From assembly GCF_000002425.4 (NCBI RefSeq), contig NC_037275.1, forward strand, positions 10,960,533 through 11,024,532: DNA of 64,000 nucleotides. Reading direction: 5' to 3'. Of the stretch, positions 1 to 12,599 are shown one piece after another; the stretch's first letter is position 1, and every line of letters begins with the position of its first letter. The notes under the pieces are model-generated. The model was not told where the DNA came from and made no database searches. It saw only the letters and a list, made by a program, of their open reading frames with translations. A program made the position numbers and the translations under genes. The stretch is from Physcomitrium patens. Lineage: Eukaryota > Streptophyta > Bryopsida > Funariales > Funariaceae.

Positions 1-2620
1 AGATTAAATGATAGTGTCAAAGATTTATTATTGAAAATGCCAAAAGAAAAATCTTTAAAAAAAATTATTGGTCAAGCCATTGCATGTAATAATCAATTAT
101 TTGAAAGGTGAAAGAAACAAAAACTTGGTTGGAGAAGAATAAGTCAAGTAATAATGACAGCTCTCAAGTTTTCAAAAACTTACTCATCAAGGCCAAAATC
201 AATATAAATTAATATGGTACATTTTAAATTCCTTAATAAGTTAGAAAAGACTCAAAATTATTAAGAAGGTTTATGCTTATATTATAAAAAAGCTAATCAC
301 ATTACTCAATATTATCCAAAGAAGCAAAATAACTACAAAATAAGAGGCATAATTACCAAAAAAAGATACTGTGTCAAAAAATAAGTTTTTCCATCTACAA
401 TAGAGACAATGTGGTTAAAATTATGTACAATATCAAGTAAAGATCCTATTCTTTATTTAGATTATTTAACTTTCTTTATAATAGATATGTATTTAGGACC
501 TAAAAATCATAAAATCTTTGGATTATTAGATCTTAAAGCTTCAATTTATTTTATAAACAAAGACTTTGTCAAAAAAGAAGAAAATTAAATCCATACATAT
601 AGAAGTCATAGGTGGTCATTTGTTATCTTCTTAAGAAGTTATCCATGAGACTATTTTTTTAGATATAGTAATTAGAGATTATAATAGCATATTAATATTT
701 AATATCATAAGATGTCTTTATAATCTTATTATTTTAAAATTCTTGTAGTTAAAAAAATATAACTATCAAATAGATTAGATTTATTCTAATCTTAATTTTA
801 ATGATAGTTAAATATTAAATCTTATTAGTTAAGTAAAATTTTTTAAGTCTAATATATCAAAATTCTTATTAGTAGGTGTCAGAGCTTTTATATATGCCAT
901 AAAAGAAGGGTCATCTTTTGTTATATATGCCATGTCTATTTTTGATAGTAGAAATATTTTAAGTAATATTTCTAGCCAATATCAAGATTTGAAAGATATT
1001 TTTGAAAAAAAAATAAAGATATTTTTTTAGAGCATCAACTTTATGATTATTCACTTGATTTGCAAGAAGAACCTCAACCATCATTTGGATTGATCTATAA
1101 TTTATTATAAAATGAGTTTGCTTCATTAAAGGAGTATATTAATGAAAACTTGGCTAAAAACTTCATACGCCATTCAAAATTTCCAATAAGAGATTCTATC
1201 TTATTTGTGAAGAAAAAAGACGGATTTCTATGGATGTGCATAGATTATTGAGGACTTTATGAGATAAATATCAAGAATAGGTATCTCCTACTACTGATTT
1301 TAAAAATTTTTAATTAGCTCAATGAAGCAAAGATCTTTAAAAAAATAAATCTATAAAGAGCATACAACTTAGTTTCCATCAAAGAAAGAAATGAATAAAA
1401 GATTGCTTTTCAAACTACGTATAGATATTTTGAATATAATATTATACCTTTCAGACTCATAAATGTATTAATCAATTTTTAATATCTTATAAAATATATT
1501 TTTTATCAATTTTTTAATGATTTTATTGTTTGTTATTTAAATAATATTCTAATCTATTTAAAAAGCATAGAAAAATATAAACTCTATATTTTTTGTGTAT
1601 TACTATGGAATTTACTATAGATTTTTTAATTTCAAGTTCGTAAGATTTTATATTTGTGATAGTAGATTATTTTATAAATATGACATATTTTGTACCATTT
1701 GCAAAATCTATCATAAATAAATAAATAGCTAAGCTTTTTTTTGGACAATATCTATTGCTATCATGGATTGTCTAAGGATATAAGATTAGATAGGGAGATT
1801 CAATTTATATCAAGATTTTAGAAAATCTTTTTAAAAATTTTAAACGTGGATGTAAAGCTCTCTTTGGCTTTTTATTTATAAATTGATCGGCAAATGAAAC
1901 AAGTAAATTAAATTTTAGAGCAATATTTGAGGTATACCATCAATTATCATCAAGATGATTGAATAATTCCTTTGTTATTGGTAAAATTTGTGTACAATAA
2001 TTGAGTATATTCTTCTACTCAACAAACATCTTTTAATGCCAATTATGATTATCATCTACAACCTGATACTTTTGACTTTTCAAAAAATGATAATCTTGTA
2101 CTAGAAGATTTTATAAATTATTTGTTAGAGCTATATGCAACAATGAAAGAGCAATTAAAGGAATTTCAAGAATGACAAAAGTTCAATGCGGATGCCTATT
2201 GCAAGAAACAACCACAATTTAACATGGGTGATAAGTCTTTGTGACAAGTTGGAATATCATAGGCTTGGACATTTTTCTATTTGTAAACAAGTTAATCTTA
2301 TTGCTTATTCATTATACCTTCTATGATCTATGAAGATCCATCATGTATTTCACATGTCTATTTTTGAGCCATATAAGATAGTGAATATCTTAAGATGAAG
2401 AAAAATAACACTTCTTTTTATAGAAAAGAATAATAATCAAGATTTTGACGTAGAAGGAGTCTTAGATTTAATGTGATAATATATTAAAATATCTTGTTCA
2501 TTGATATGGATAGAATATTTGTGAATGCACATAGGAGCCAATAAAAAATCTTGCAAACACAACAATGAATATTGAGGCTTTCATCAATAATATCTATTAA
2601 AATTAAAATAAAAAATAAAA
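1..2620 (+). mobile_element. Degenerate chromovirus (Ty3/gypsy) copy E1, internally deleted
   Basis: Conceptual translation on the + strand gives, in order, remnants of gag (about 1-420), protease (about 480-650, with the active-site DSG read as DLK), reverse transcriptase (about 1,100-1,560, with MCIDY, KNRY and the YLNN version of the YLDD motif), integrase core (about 1,590-2,100, with the VIVDHF-like segment) and a very worn chromodomain (about 2,440-2,570). Every domain carries stops. The RT palm joins directly to integrase near 1,585, so the RT C-terminus, RNase H and integrase zinc finger (roughly 1.3-1.4 kb) are missing. It is the same family as the element at 6,492-40,130 but more decayed. 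Bases are strongly AT-biased, and many stops are explained by C-to-T or G-to-A changes. The left end lies outside the window. Confidence 0.8.
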
Positions 2621-2759
2621 AATAAAAAATATTTGCTATGAAACAAGATATATGAAAGATAGCATTCTATCTTTTAGCTTTGATTGTAGCTTTTGTGTAT
2701 TTATGGCGCTAAGAAGATAAAGAATCAACAACTAATAAATTCAATTTAAGACCTATTAT

Positions 2760-3300
2760 TTATTGAGTTATCAGACAAGATATTTCAATTGTCATAAATT
2801 TTCAAAGATATAAAGCTTGAAAAAAGAAATCCTCAAAAGAATTAGAAATTCATTTAAAAATGATATAGTATTAAATCAGAATGACTATTGCCAAATACAA
2901 GAAGACTAAAAAGACTTGAAATAAGACTAAAGACTAAAAAGGCATTAATAAGACTGAAGAAGGCTTCACTCTTACCTCCACATATACTCTTAACTAGGAG
3001 CTATGTTGCAATGTCTTATAGGACCTCTAAAATATGTTGACTTTGTAAGATACATATCTTAACTTGCAAAGCAAGTTTTCTATATTTGTACCACATAATT
3101 AGTTTATTCCACAAGCTATCAATACATGGTTAACTTATTGATCAAGTTTCTAACCTACTAATGAAGTACAAATATATGTAAAGTCAATAGAGTCTCTAAA
3201 AAGCTTCTCTAAAAATTATTAGGAAATAAATCAAATTTTATTTATTTCTATTTAATCACATAGATAAATATTAGAATAAATATGCATATGTGTGATATTA
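2760..3300 (-). repeat. Inverted LTR remnant of family E
   Basis: This stretch is similar, as reverse complement, to the E LTR at 6,492-7,070. Shared blocks include the reverse complement of the GACTTTACATGTATTT region and the segment around GCAAGTTAAGATATGTGT. It is also a direct repeat of 5,660-6,200. It lies beside copy E1 but in the opposite orientation, so it is not that copy's own 3' LTR unless a rearrangement took place. Ends are approximate. Confidence 0.65.
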
Positions 3301-3749
3301 TCCTCTTTTTTAGAGATAAGTTCTACAAAGAGCGGTCATCATATATTGAGAAAATTCAAGATGCAATGAATTATGTTTGCTACATATTTTGGTCTTTATT
3401 TTCTTTGAAGATGGTTGATAGGCTTGTTTAGCCATCAATAGTTTCTACGCTAACATCAGCGATAATAATATGATCTATTCCACACAACAACAAAAACTTC
3501 ATAAAACTTCAAAGAAACTTACAAAGGAATGTAAGTGGGCCCATAGTCTATTGAAGAAAGAAAAATTTGAAGCCACAATACTTAGCATTCTTGACATAGA
3601 CTCTAAACTTCTTTTATAGGCATAAGATTAATATTTCCATGGTTGGCGCTTGTGATGTCTAAAATTTCTACTCTAAGAATATTGACAAGTTCTTAAAAAT
3701 TAATAATAGTTGTAAATCTATTCTCACTTCTATCAAGTGTAGTATCAAT

Positions 3750-3785
<36 letters not shown>

Positions 3786-5660
3786 AACTTAAAAAATTCA
3801 TAAATAATATTAGAAGAGGGTAATTCTCAACCTCTAATATCAAATAAAAATTTATACAAAGAAAGATAATCCGTTCTCTTTAAAGAAGATATTAGTATTA
3901 GAATATTAAAAAATTTGTTTAAAGGTAGGTAGTTGCTAGAAAAATCAATCTACCTTAATAGCATTTGGTAGTCCAATAGAATAACTTTACTTACATAAGA
4001 TTAGTTGTCTTCTATTTCTTAACTATTATTTATCTATGATTTTTTCTATCAAATTATTATATATTTATATATTTATATATTAATTTTATTTAAATAATTA
4101 AAAAGTTATTTTTTAAATTTTAAATTTTAAATTTTAATTTTAATTTAATTTATTTTCATTTTTATTTTTATTTTTCTTTAATATTAATATTAATATTAAT
4201 ATTATATTTTTAATTGATTAATTAATTAATTAATAATAATAATAATATTATTATTATTTATATATATTATTTTATTTAGATATTTATTTATTTAAACAAT
4301 ACAGTAATTAGCTTGTAAGAGTTTTTACATGCATCACTTTCTTAAATAAAAAAATAACCGTATTAAAACATTGATCACAACACCACAACTACTTATTATT
4401 TCACCAAAAATATATACAAGAATCCTTCCAAATTTCTTGTCTAATCACTATTAAAAATCAACTATCATCTTACAACAATATCATGAATTATGGTCAATCT
4501 ACCATGGTCATCAATTCCCAAGCTATGTCCTGCCCTTGTTGCTACTAGATTATCTCTATGTCCTTGTAATACCACTACTCTGATTTCTTTTGATAAAAAT
4601 GCCTTCATTTCACTGCCTCCTCTAAAACAGCCTTGCAGCTTAGATCCGTCAACACCAAACTAACACACTACCATTGTCGCTTCTTTTTTAGTCAACTCAA
4701 GCTCTTCTAAAATTGGCACCCTTTTCTCTTTCTAATCCATACCTTTTTCTATTCATCTGAATCTACGCCCATATCCACGACCAACAATTTCTTTTCATTT
4801 TAATCTTTATCTTCTTTTACTTAGATTCTTCCACTCACCCTCTAAAGCTAAATCACAATTTGGTCTTCTATGCAACTTCAGCATACATTGCTATTCCATC
4901 CTACAATCTCCACTTCTCTCCTTTGAATAAAACTCTCTAAGCAGTATGTATGTTTTCAACTAGATCTGCCACCGTTCAACTTCTTTCTCTATTGTATATG
5001 ACACTTTCTTCCACCTTGCCTCGTTGTCCTCAGTAATTCTATTGCATTTTAATTTTGATGCTCTATACTTCCTTTGCCCAATATTATTGACATAATCTGC
5101 CCCATTTGGAAGTATTTAAATTGGAATATGTACAACCCAGACTGGTCTAGCAAAATAGATTGTTGATTTGTGGGGTTTTTCTTAAGTCCTTCATACATCC
5201 TTATGAGAAATTATTATGGATCCTTTTAAATATTTTTTTTATTCTATTTTTATTTAGAAATAATATATTTATTTTTTACTATTTTTAGTAAATACTTTTA
5301 GTTCTAAAATTCTAGATAATATATTTTTTATTGTTTATCTCTTCATTCACTACTTTATCAACATGAGACTACTATCTTGATTTAATTTAATTTTAAATTA
5401 TAATTGTTTTATCCACCATTATAATTGTATTCAACACTTAATACCTAAATGAGACTATTCTTCAATAATTTATCATACTTATCTACATCTAATTTTTTTT
5501 CTTCTTAATTCTATTGATTTATTCTAAAATATATTCTAACTATACTATAAGTCATAAAATTTGGCTCAAAGTAATCTACAACCTTCAAAATACAATAATA
5601 TAAGTAAAATAATCTATTTATTTCTAAAAAAATATAAGAATAATGAATTAATATTCTTAT
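3300..5660. other. AT-rich stretch without a recognised gene
   Basis: No credible coding region is visible. It holds a run of about 30 T at 3,751-3,780, simple ATT/TTA-rich tracts at 4,060-4,280, and a less AT-rich block at 4,400-5,150 whose - strand translation is broken by many stops. That block may be an old transposon gag remnant, but I could not place it in a family. Confidence 0.5.
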
Positions 5661-6200
5661 AAAACTGTCAAGGATATAGAGCTCAAAAGAAGAAATTCTC
5701 AATATACTCTTCTGTCATTCAGAAGAAAAAAAAAGTCACTCAAAGATGATATAATATTAAACTAGAATGGCTATTTCCAAAGATAAGAAGACTACAAAGT
5801 CTTGAAATAAGACTAAGGATTAGAAAGACATTTATAAAAGTGAAGAAAGCTTTACTTTTGTCTCTATATATATTCTTAATTAAGAGCTATGTAGCAGTAT
5901 CCTATAAGATATATAAAACGTGTTGACTTTGTAAGATACATATTTTAACTTATCATGTAAGTTTTTTATATTTTTGCTACATTATTGGTTTTTTCTACAA
6001 TCTATCAACACAAAATTAACTCATTGACCAAGTTTCTAACCTCCTAATTAATTACAAATACATATAAGTCAAAGTAGCATCTATGAAGCTTCTAAGAAGC
6101 TTTTCTAGAAAATATTCTAAAATAAATTTAATTTTATTTACTTTCATTTGATCATATAGATAAATAATAAAATAAATATATATGCTTTTGAAACAACCTT
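5660..6200 (-). repeat. Second inverted LTR remnant of family E
   Basis: It is a direct repeat of 2,760-3,300 and an inverted match to the E2 5' LTR at 6,492-7,070. Conserved landmarks are the segment around GTTGACTTTGTAAGATACAT near 5,920 and GACCAAGTTTCTAACCTCC near 6,030. It has diverged from the 2,760 copy by many point changes. Ends are approximate. Confidence 0.65.
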
Positions 6201-6491
6201 CAAGACAATAAAATTGAGATGACAATCCTCAAGAACAACATATCCTCCCTCAAATAGATAGCAAGTTACAACATGTTTGATATAACAAGTTTGAATGAGA
6301 TTCTTGATGTTTGATTATTTTATTAGAAGTTGGAAGAATTTATGATAGTATTCCATATATTCTATTAGAAAAAGATATAAAGGTATGAATAAAAACTAAA
6401 TGATAGGATGGTATTTACTTCATGCTATGTGATACTATAGATGGCTGAGAGGACCTATCGACTAACATCATAGAGAACAAAGATTAGGATA

Positions 6492-7070
6492 TGTGACAAA
6501 CTATCATGGAGATATATTAACTATGATAGTTACTATCATGATACGAATAGGTAGAAGTAGATAAAAGTAGATTAATTTCATAATATCTTCTAGAAAAGCT
6601 TCATAAAAGCTTCATAGATGTTGCTTTGACTTTACATGTATTTATACTTGATTGATAGGTTAAAAACTTGGTCAACAAGTTAACCACGTACTACACATAT
6701 TGGTAGCTTGCAGAACAAGCTAACTATGTGGCGTCCACATAGAAAACTTGCCTTGCAAGTTAAGATATGTGTTGTATAAAGTCAATACATTTTTGGAGGT
6801 CCTATAGAACATCGCCACGTAGCTCTTAGGTAGTTAGTATATATATAAAGATAAGAATGAAGCCTTCTTTACTCTTATCAACTCCTTTCTTGCTTCTAGT
6901 CTAGTTTCAAGGATCTCTTGTTTTCTTGTCTTTTGGCAATAGTCATTCCAATTTCTTTCTTAATATACATATTTAGTTATTTTTATTTTTTTTATTTTTC
7001 TTTAAAAAAAGTCTCATTTGTTTATTTATTTTTATCAAGTTCTTGTCTTTAATAGATTGATAAGAGTACA
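6492..7070 (+). repeat. 5' LTR of chromovirus E2
   Basis: A stretch of about 580 bp beginning TGTGACAAAC lies directly upstream of a primer-binding site and the gag start of element E2, and is similar in inverse orientation to 2,760-3,300 and 5,660-6,200. The right end is fixed only by the primer-binding site at 7,075. No matching 3' LTR was found beyond 40,130, so the boundaries remain approximate. Confidence 0.6.
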
Positions 7071-7074
7071 CTTA

Positions 7075-7086
7075 TAATATCAGAGC
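7075..7086 (+). other. Primer-binding site of E2 (initiator tRNA-Met type, mutated)
   Basis: The sequence TAATATCAGAGC matches the plant retrotransposon primer-binding site TGGTATCAGAGC (complementary to the 3' end of initiator tRNA-Met), except that the leading TGG reads TAA. Both changes are G to A, the same bias seen throughout this element. Its position between the LTR and gag fits. Confidence 0.7.
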
Positions 7087-7266
7087 TTTGTCTAATCTTG
7101 ATTAAGAGTGGATTACCTCTTTTTCTTGATAAGATATAAGCATATTAGAAGTTGCGGATTACCCTCTTCTAAACTGATATTGTTCTTAATATCTTCTTTG
7201 TTCTCAAGTCTTTTCTTCTATTTGTCTTAAGTGATATTAGAAATCTTTTCTTTTCTAAGTATTATC

Positions 7267-8260
7267 ATGGCAAAACTTGCTAAAATGAAGAGTGCAATAG
7301 TACAAATATAAGAGCAATTGAAGGAATTAATGCTTGAAATGTATCAACTCAATTTACTTCCATAAGGTGCAATAAGATTCATAAGAAGTGAAGATATAGA
7401 AATGATTGGAGCTACTTCAACATCTGCATCAAATCATATTCTTTTTCCTATGGTAGAATACTCTTCAAATATTAGAAAACCAAGAATTGTCATATCTGAG
7501 AAGTTTGATGGTATCAGATCAAAGTTTAGAGGATGTATCAATCAAGTAGAACTTGTGATTGAACTTCAATCCCAAAGCTATCCAATTCTAAGATCGCAAG
7601 TTAGATTCATTAGTACACTTCTTTCAAGTTCAGCATTATCATGGTTTTCATCTTTTCTTGAACAACGAGATCTAATATTGGATAATTGGAAGACTTTTTT
7701 TGCAAAGTTTTGACCCATGTATGGAGAATATGATGCAATTCGTGTTGCAACTAACAAGATCCATATTTTGCAACAAAACAATTGATTATTAATGTTATAT
7801 GCTTTACAGTTTCAATAACTTGCAATTAATATCAAGTGGGATGATACTGCATTTGTAAGCCAATTTTTCTGTGGATTACAATATGAGGTAAAAAAATTAA
7901 TGCTCAACTTATCTAATCTTCAAACATTGAGTCAAACAATTGACTTTGCTGTAAAGTGTAACAATCATCTTTTTGAATTTTGATATGAGAACCGTACAAA
8001 TAGACCTTAACGTTACTATAATTCAATAGCAACACCAATATCTGTTCAGCACATACATTTGAAAGTAGAGGATATGTAAATTGATGCAATATATTTCAAA
8101 TCTCTTATTGAGCAAGAAAGACTCGTCATTACTAGAAAGGATTGTGCTTATATTGTAGAGAACCTAAGCATACTATTCAACATTACCCAAAGAAGCAATA
8201 CAACCATAAAATAAGGAGTACAACTATCAAAGAAGATAGTATGTCAGAAAACAAGTTTGT
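7267..8260 (+). pseudogene. gag of chromovirus E2
   Basis: Reading starts at an ATG (MAKLAKMKSA). A capsid-like region follows at about 7,400-7,980, including an ALSWFSSFLEQ segment typical of gypsy capsids. A worn zinc knuckle lies near 8,140-8,200, visible as YCREPKHTIQHYPKK once a frame slip is allowed. Several in-frame stops (near 7,713, 7,785 and 7,980) and at least one frameshift prevent a full product. The capsid would package element RNA in virus-like particles. No intact product is possible. Confidence 0.75.
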
Positions 8261-8278
8261 CCAGCTAAAATAGGAACT

Positions 8279-8863
8279 ATGCGAGTGGAACCTTGTACAA
8301 CACCTAGTGAAGGTCCTATTTTCTCCTTAGAACCCTCTCCTTGTTTTACAATAAATGTTATTTTAGGACCTAAACATCACAAAGCCTTTGCCTTGTTAGA
8401 TTCAGGAGCCTCACCATATTTTTTAGATGAAGAATTTGCTAAAAGACATAGCATACTTTTAGTGAAGAAAACTAAACCTGTTCATATAGAAGTCATAGAT
8501 GGTCGCCCGTTGTCTTGAAGATATGTTACTCATGAAATCCTTCCTATACAAGTAGCAACTAATGGTCATAGTAGCTTTGTAATATTTAATATCATTAGAT
8601 CTCCCTCTATTCCAGTCATTTTAGATTTATTATGGCTAAAAAATTATAATCCTAAAATAGATTAGACTTCTCGTAGTCTTAAATTTTTTGAAAGTATAAC
8701 TAAGAACGTAATTAATCAAGTAAAAAGTCATAAGTTTAGTACAATTAAACCTGTATTTGTAGGTACAAGAGCTTTCTTGCATGCTGTAAAAGAAAGATCA
8801 CCTTGTGTCATTTATGCTACACTTGTTTCTATTGGTGGAAAGACTTCAAGTGGCATTCTAAGC
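8279..8863 (+). pseudogene. Protease and protease-RT linker of chromovirus E2
   Basis: The open stretch 8,279-8,518 contains a retroviral-type aspartic protease core with the active-site motif LLDSGAS and the following FLDEEFAKRH. Reading continues through stops into a linker (GTRAFLHAVKERSPC near 8,765-8,815) that ends at GGCATTCTAAGC, exactly where the LTR of element D begins. The coding sense resumes at 34,781 with QDF, DVFEKKNVD and similar. The protease would mature the gag-pol polyprotein; this copy is broken. Confidence 0.8.
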
Positions 8864-9612
8864 TGTGATTGCTCATTTTACTTATTCTGGAAGAAACCCC
8901 CTAACATAAACCCGTATTGGGGGATTCGACCTCGAGAAATGACCATGTATATGAACTCCAATTGTTAGGGTCACACAATTAACAACTACTGCTGAATGCT
9001 TACCATACCGAAGAACACTTAACTTTTTCTCCTACTGTCCACTCTCTCATATCAATACAATAACATCCACGACAATGATTTCAGTACCCTGTGTAATTCA
9101 CGAACACACAAGCATATGCCAAACCTTGGAATGAACAACTTTCAATCCACAAAATCTAATCAAGACAATTCCTTCGATTACAATTCCTCTCCATTAAACT
9201 TACAACCTTGCGATAAATAGTGACTGAAAACTTCCATACATCCTCAATCTTTCACAACAATTAATAAACAGTGATCCATAAACAACTTTGTAAATCAAAC
9301 ATTAATTCATTAAATCGATTCTCTTCACTAGAATTAACACTAACACAAAAGAAACAAGAAAACTAAGAAGAAGAGATAGCACCAAGCTTATCCCCGGCTC
9401 ACAACTTTCACAGTCTGGCATTTTCTTCCCCTCTCCCATCCTCCTTATACTACCCTGAGATACCAACTCCTATACTATAGATGATAACTACTTTTCCTGA
9501 CTATTCATCCATTCCACCTGCTGAACCACCTTTTCAGTAGTTATCTATCCCTATTTTTACCATACACTAGGTATCTACATTTTGAAAATAACTACTTATT
9601 CTACATAGCCCA
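8864..9612 (-). repeat. Left (3') LTR of element D
   Basis: It runs from TGTGATTGCT to ...AGCCCA on the + strand (749 bp) and is a direct repeat of 34,004-34,780. The two copies share long blocks such as the segment around CTTACCATACCGAAGAACAC and the one around GGAATGAACAACTTTCAATCC, with many point differences, so insertion is not recent. Because the element is coded on the - strand this is the 3' LTR. I could not find a clean target duplication: the host flanks are ATTCTAAGC on the left and ATTTCAAG after the right LTR. Confidence 0.85.
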
Positions 9613-9749
9613 ACTCCTAACTGTGCAGCGTCCTCACAAACTCTCAATTGATACCTATCTAAAAATTATCTAACAAAAATTTACAAAAATTACGATCCCT
9701 TTGGCCTATCTAATTAATCAGTTGCCATAGTATCTATTATTGGTTCCAT

Positions 9750-11363
9750 CTATTCCAGTTCCAATTGCAAATCTTTATCCTCTTCCAATCCTTCCATCAG
9801 CTCCTGCCTCAACTGAGCTGAAAGGTCTTCATTGTACTCGCCCAATTCACGGACTTGAGCTTCCAATTTCAGGATCTGGGCATCTCTCAATTCCAATTGG
9901 TACTGAAAGTGACTCCTCTCTTCTGAAACTTCGGGAATTGGCAACGCCGATACTTGTGCTTGACCAATATTGACTAAATCCTCTGCCAATCTTGTCACCT
10001 TGGCGTTCAAGGCCTTAATTTCAGCCCTTAACCGCTCTATTTCACATCTGTATTGGTCATTCAATAGTAATTTCTCTTGCGTCAATAACTTGATCTTTTC
10101 TCCTTCTATTACCAACTGACCTTTTGCTTTTTCTAGTTCCAAAATTGAATGACTGCAAGCCCGGAATAGTTCTTGCCTGTGGAAGTCCACCATGCGCTCT
10201 CTTTCTTTGTCCCAAACTTTCTGTTGTTCCCCAATTTGTCGCTCCAATAGTAGCTTGGATTCCGCATTCGCTTGGATGATCCATTCTTGCTCTTCAATTC
10301 TTTGTGTCTGCTCTGATATCACCTTTTTGCTTGCCTCTAATTCTAGTTTACCACTGCCCTCTACATCCAATGCTCACACCATAGAATGTATTTGTGAAAT
10401 ACACTTCAATAAAATTTTTTTAAGATGTATGCCTTCCGATAGTCGGCCCTATAAAAATGCTAACTGATTGATATCTAATAACGTCGGGACTTCATTCTCC
10501 TCCTCCACCACCAAACGAATCGGATCTATTTTCGGTACCACTAGATGACTGGATTTCCCAATTTCATATATTACCTCCATTGTATTGACATTTTGTGCCA
10601 ACAAATTCCGTTCTCGTTGCGGAGGCACTGGCACTAGTTCAGAACTTCCCTCTACTGGCGATGTTTGCCGCAATGTGTACTCAATCACAGCATACACATA
10701 ATTAGAACATAGCAATGCTGTAAACTTTCATATTTTGTACTCGGCTCCCATTTCCGCATGAATACGGGTTGCTACATAAGCTGTCCAATTGAACACCATC
10801 CCTTCAAACGTCCCTACCGCTACAATCATTAACGGTTTTGACATATATGTGTTGTGTCGATACAACCCTAGACGCCTCAGTACGAAGCGCAACCATTCCA
10901 TGAGCTCTGGTGTAATTGCCTCAGGCATCCGCCAACCTTGGTTCTTCTCAAACGATGACATGCCACTTTTGAAATAACTTTCCAGTTGGAAGTCACTAGA
11001 CTCCTCAGCACCTACTGCAATCTCTCCTACTGGAAGAAACAATATTTTTTTTGACGATCTTCTTATCAATACCGATAACGTGTCCTTAGACTACGCTCGA
11101 TCCATTCTGTGGGTCATAGTTCGCGATGTATTCTTCCACTAATACCACATTAATTGAAGGCAAATTATCTGACCTTCGTAAAAATTGAAACATTTGTGCG
11201 TTTTAAAAATCTCTTATTCTCCTTGGCATCCAGCAAATCTCTAGCTTCATAGGCTCCATATTTTTAACGATTACTACGGATGGTGGTCCTAAATTGCGTT
11301 TAGCTTTTACATTTCGGCCACTTTCCTCTCTATTCGTAGCTCTCTTTGCACTCTCAATTGCCA
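9750..11363 (-). pseudogene. Extra ORF downstream of integrase in element D (coiled-coil C-terminus)
   Basis: Starting from MAIESAKRAT near 11,363, one frame runs through a basic segment, two stops and a frameshift near 11,070. It continues with a segment containing QGWRMPEAITPELMEWL and WTAYVATRIHAEM (10,728-11,069), an acidic/proline segment (10,449-10,715), and a 206-residue highly charged coiled coil (9,750-10,370; heptad-like repeats of E, K, Q, L). Stops near 10,725 and 10,440-10,370 split it, but the pieces are collinear and on the sense strand. It lies between integrase and the 3' LTR, the position of the extra or env-like ORFs of some gypsy lineages. I see no signal peptide or membrane segment. 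Function is unknown; a captured gene is possible. Confidence 0.55.
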
Positions 11364-11737
11364 TGATGTACACTCTTTCAAGTTCTAACTATCATTACTA
11401 CGCTCCAGTACTCTGAAACACCCGAAATTGTAACACCAAAAAGAAACAATAATAGAATGCGACACCTGAGAATGACCGTAAATGGGTGCCTCACTCCTAT
11501 TCTTTTACCTAGTGGTGATAACGACAACATGTTATCACTACTGTCCGTTTCTCATCCCCGTCCCATCTCACACATTAGTAATTACTAACTATCCTTTCAG
11601 CGGCCTCTACATCCTAACGCACTTAATTAAGTCTATCCTAAATACATTCGACGTGACTTCCTCCAGAAATTGAAAACTCGTCTCCGGTTTTACGTATGAT
11701 ATAACCATAATCGGTTCCTGTTAATGCAGGTATTGAA

Positions 11738-12590
11738 TCAATGACCCATGAAATCCTCCAATTGAATAGACCCATTGGATTTTCCAATGGTTAATATTAC
11801 TTCTTGCCCGTACACCAATTGGAATGGTGTGGAATTGGTAGTCTCTTTATATGCAGTACGATACGCCCACAATGTCGCAAATAATTTAGTATCCCGATCC
11901 GTTCCCATGCCCAAAATTATTTTGGTCAAAATCTTATATAAAATACCATTGGTCTTTTCCGTCTGTCCATTGGCCTGAGGATGATATGGTGTTATTTTCC
12001 TGTGCTTGATTTCGTATGTATTCGTCAAGGCTGCTATGGTAGCATTTATGAAATGGGTGCTGCGATCGCTAACCAATTCCTTCGGACACCCAAATCGAGT
12101 AATAATATTCTCGTATAGAAATGTGGCCATCGTATTGGCATTATCATTGCATGTAGCAATAGCCTCCGCCCATTTGGTTATATAGTCCGTGGCGACTAAA
12201 ATATACCGCTTTTGTCCATGTCTCGATGTTGGTGTAATGGGTCCAACAAAATCAATTCTCCATTTCTCAAATGGTGCCTATGCCAAGATTGGTACTAATG
12301 GCATTGCTGAAGTACCCGTGGATCGACCAATTCGTTGACAGGGATCACAATGACGAACAAATTGGTGTGCATCAAAAAACATTATGGGCCACCAATATCC
12401 GGCCATTAAAGCTTTGCGAAGAGTACTGTCTCCCGCAAAATGTCTACCACAACTATCTAAATGACATCCTTCCAAAATTGTACAAACTTCACTTTGAAAG
12501 ATGCAACAGCGTAAAATTCCATCCCGCCCTTATTTGTACAAGGCATCTCTAATCATGGTATACGGCGCACTTTTTAAAATCAGACGCTTC
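11738..12590 (-). pseudogene. Integrase of element D
   Basis: The zinc-binding N-terminal part is at 12,278-12,475 (HLDSCGRHFAGDSTLRKAL, then HCDPCQRIG), and the catalytic core is at 11,738-12,130, with VSDRSTHF carrying the second aspartate and PYHPQANGQTEKTNG carrying the glutamate. The segment between them, with the first aspartate, is read in part at 12,130-12,278. Stops and a frame break separate the pieces. Integrase joins element DNA to the host chromosome. It lies downstream of RNase H, the gypsy order. Confidence 0.8.
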
Positions 12591-12599
12591 TTTAGTTTT

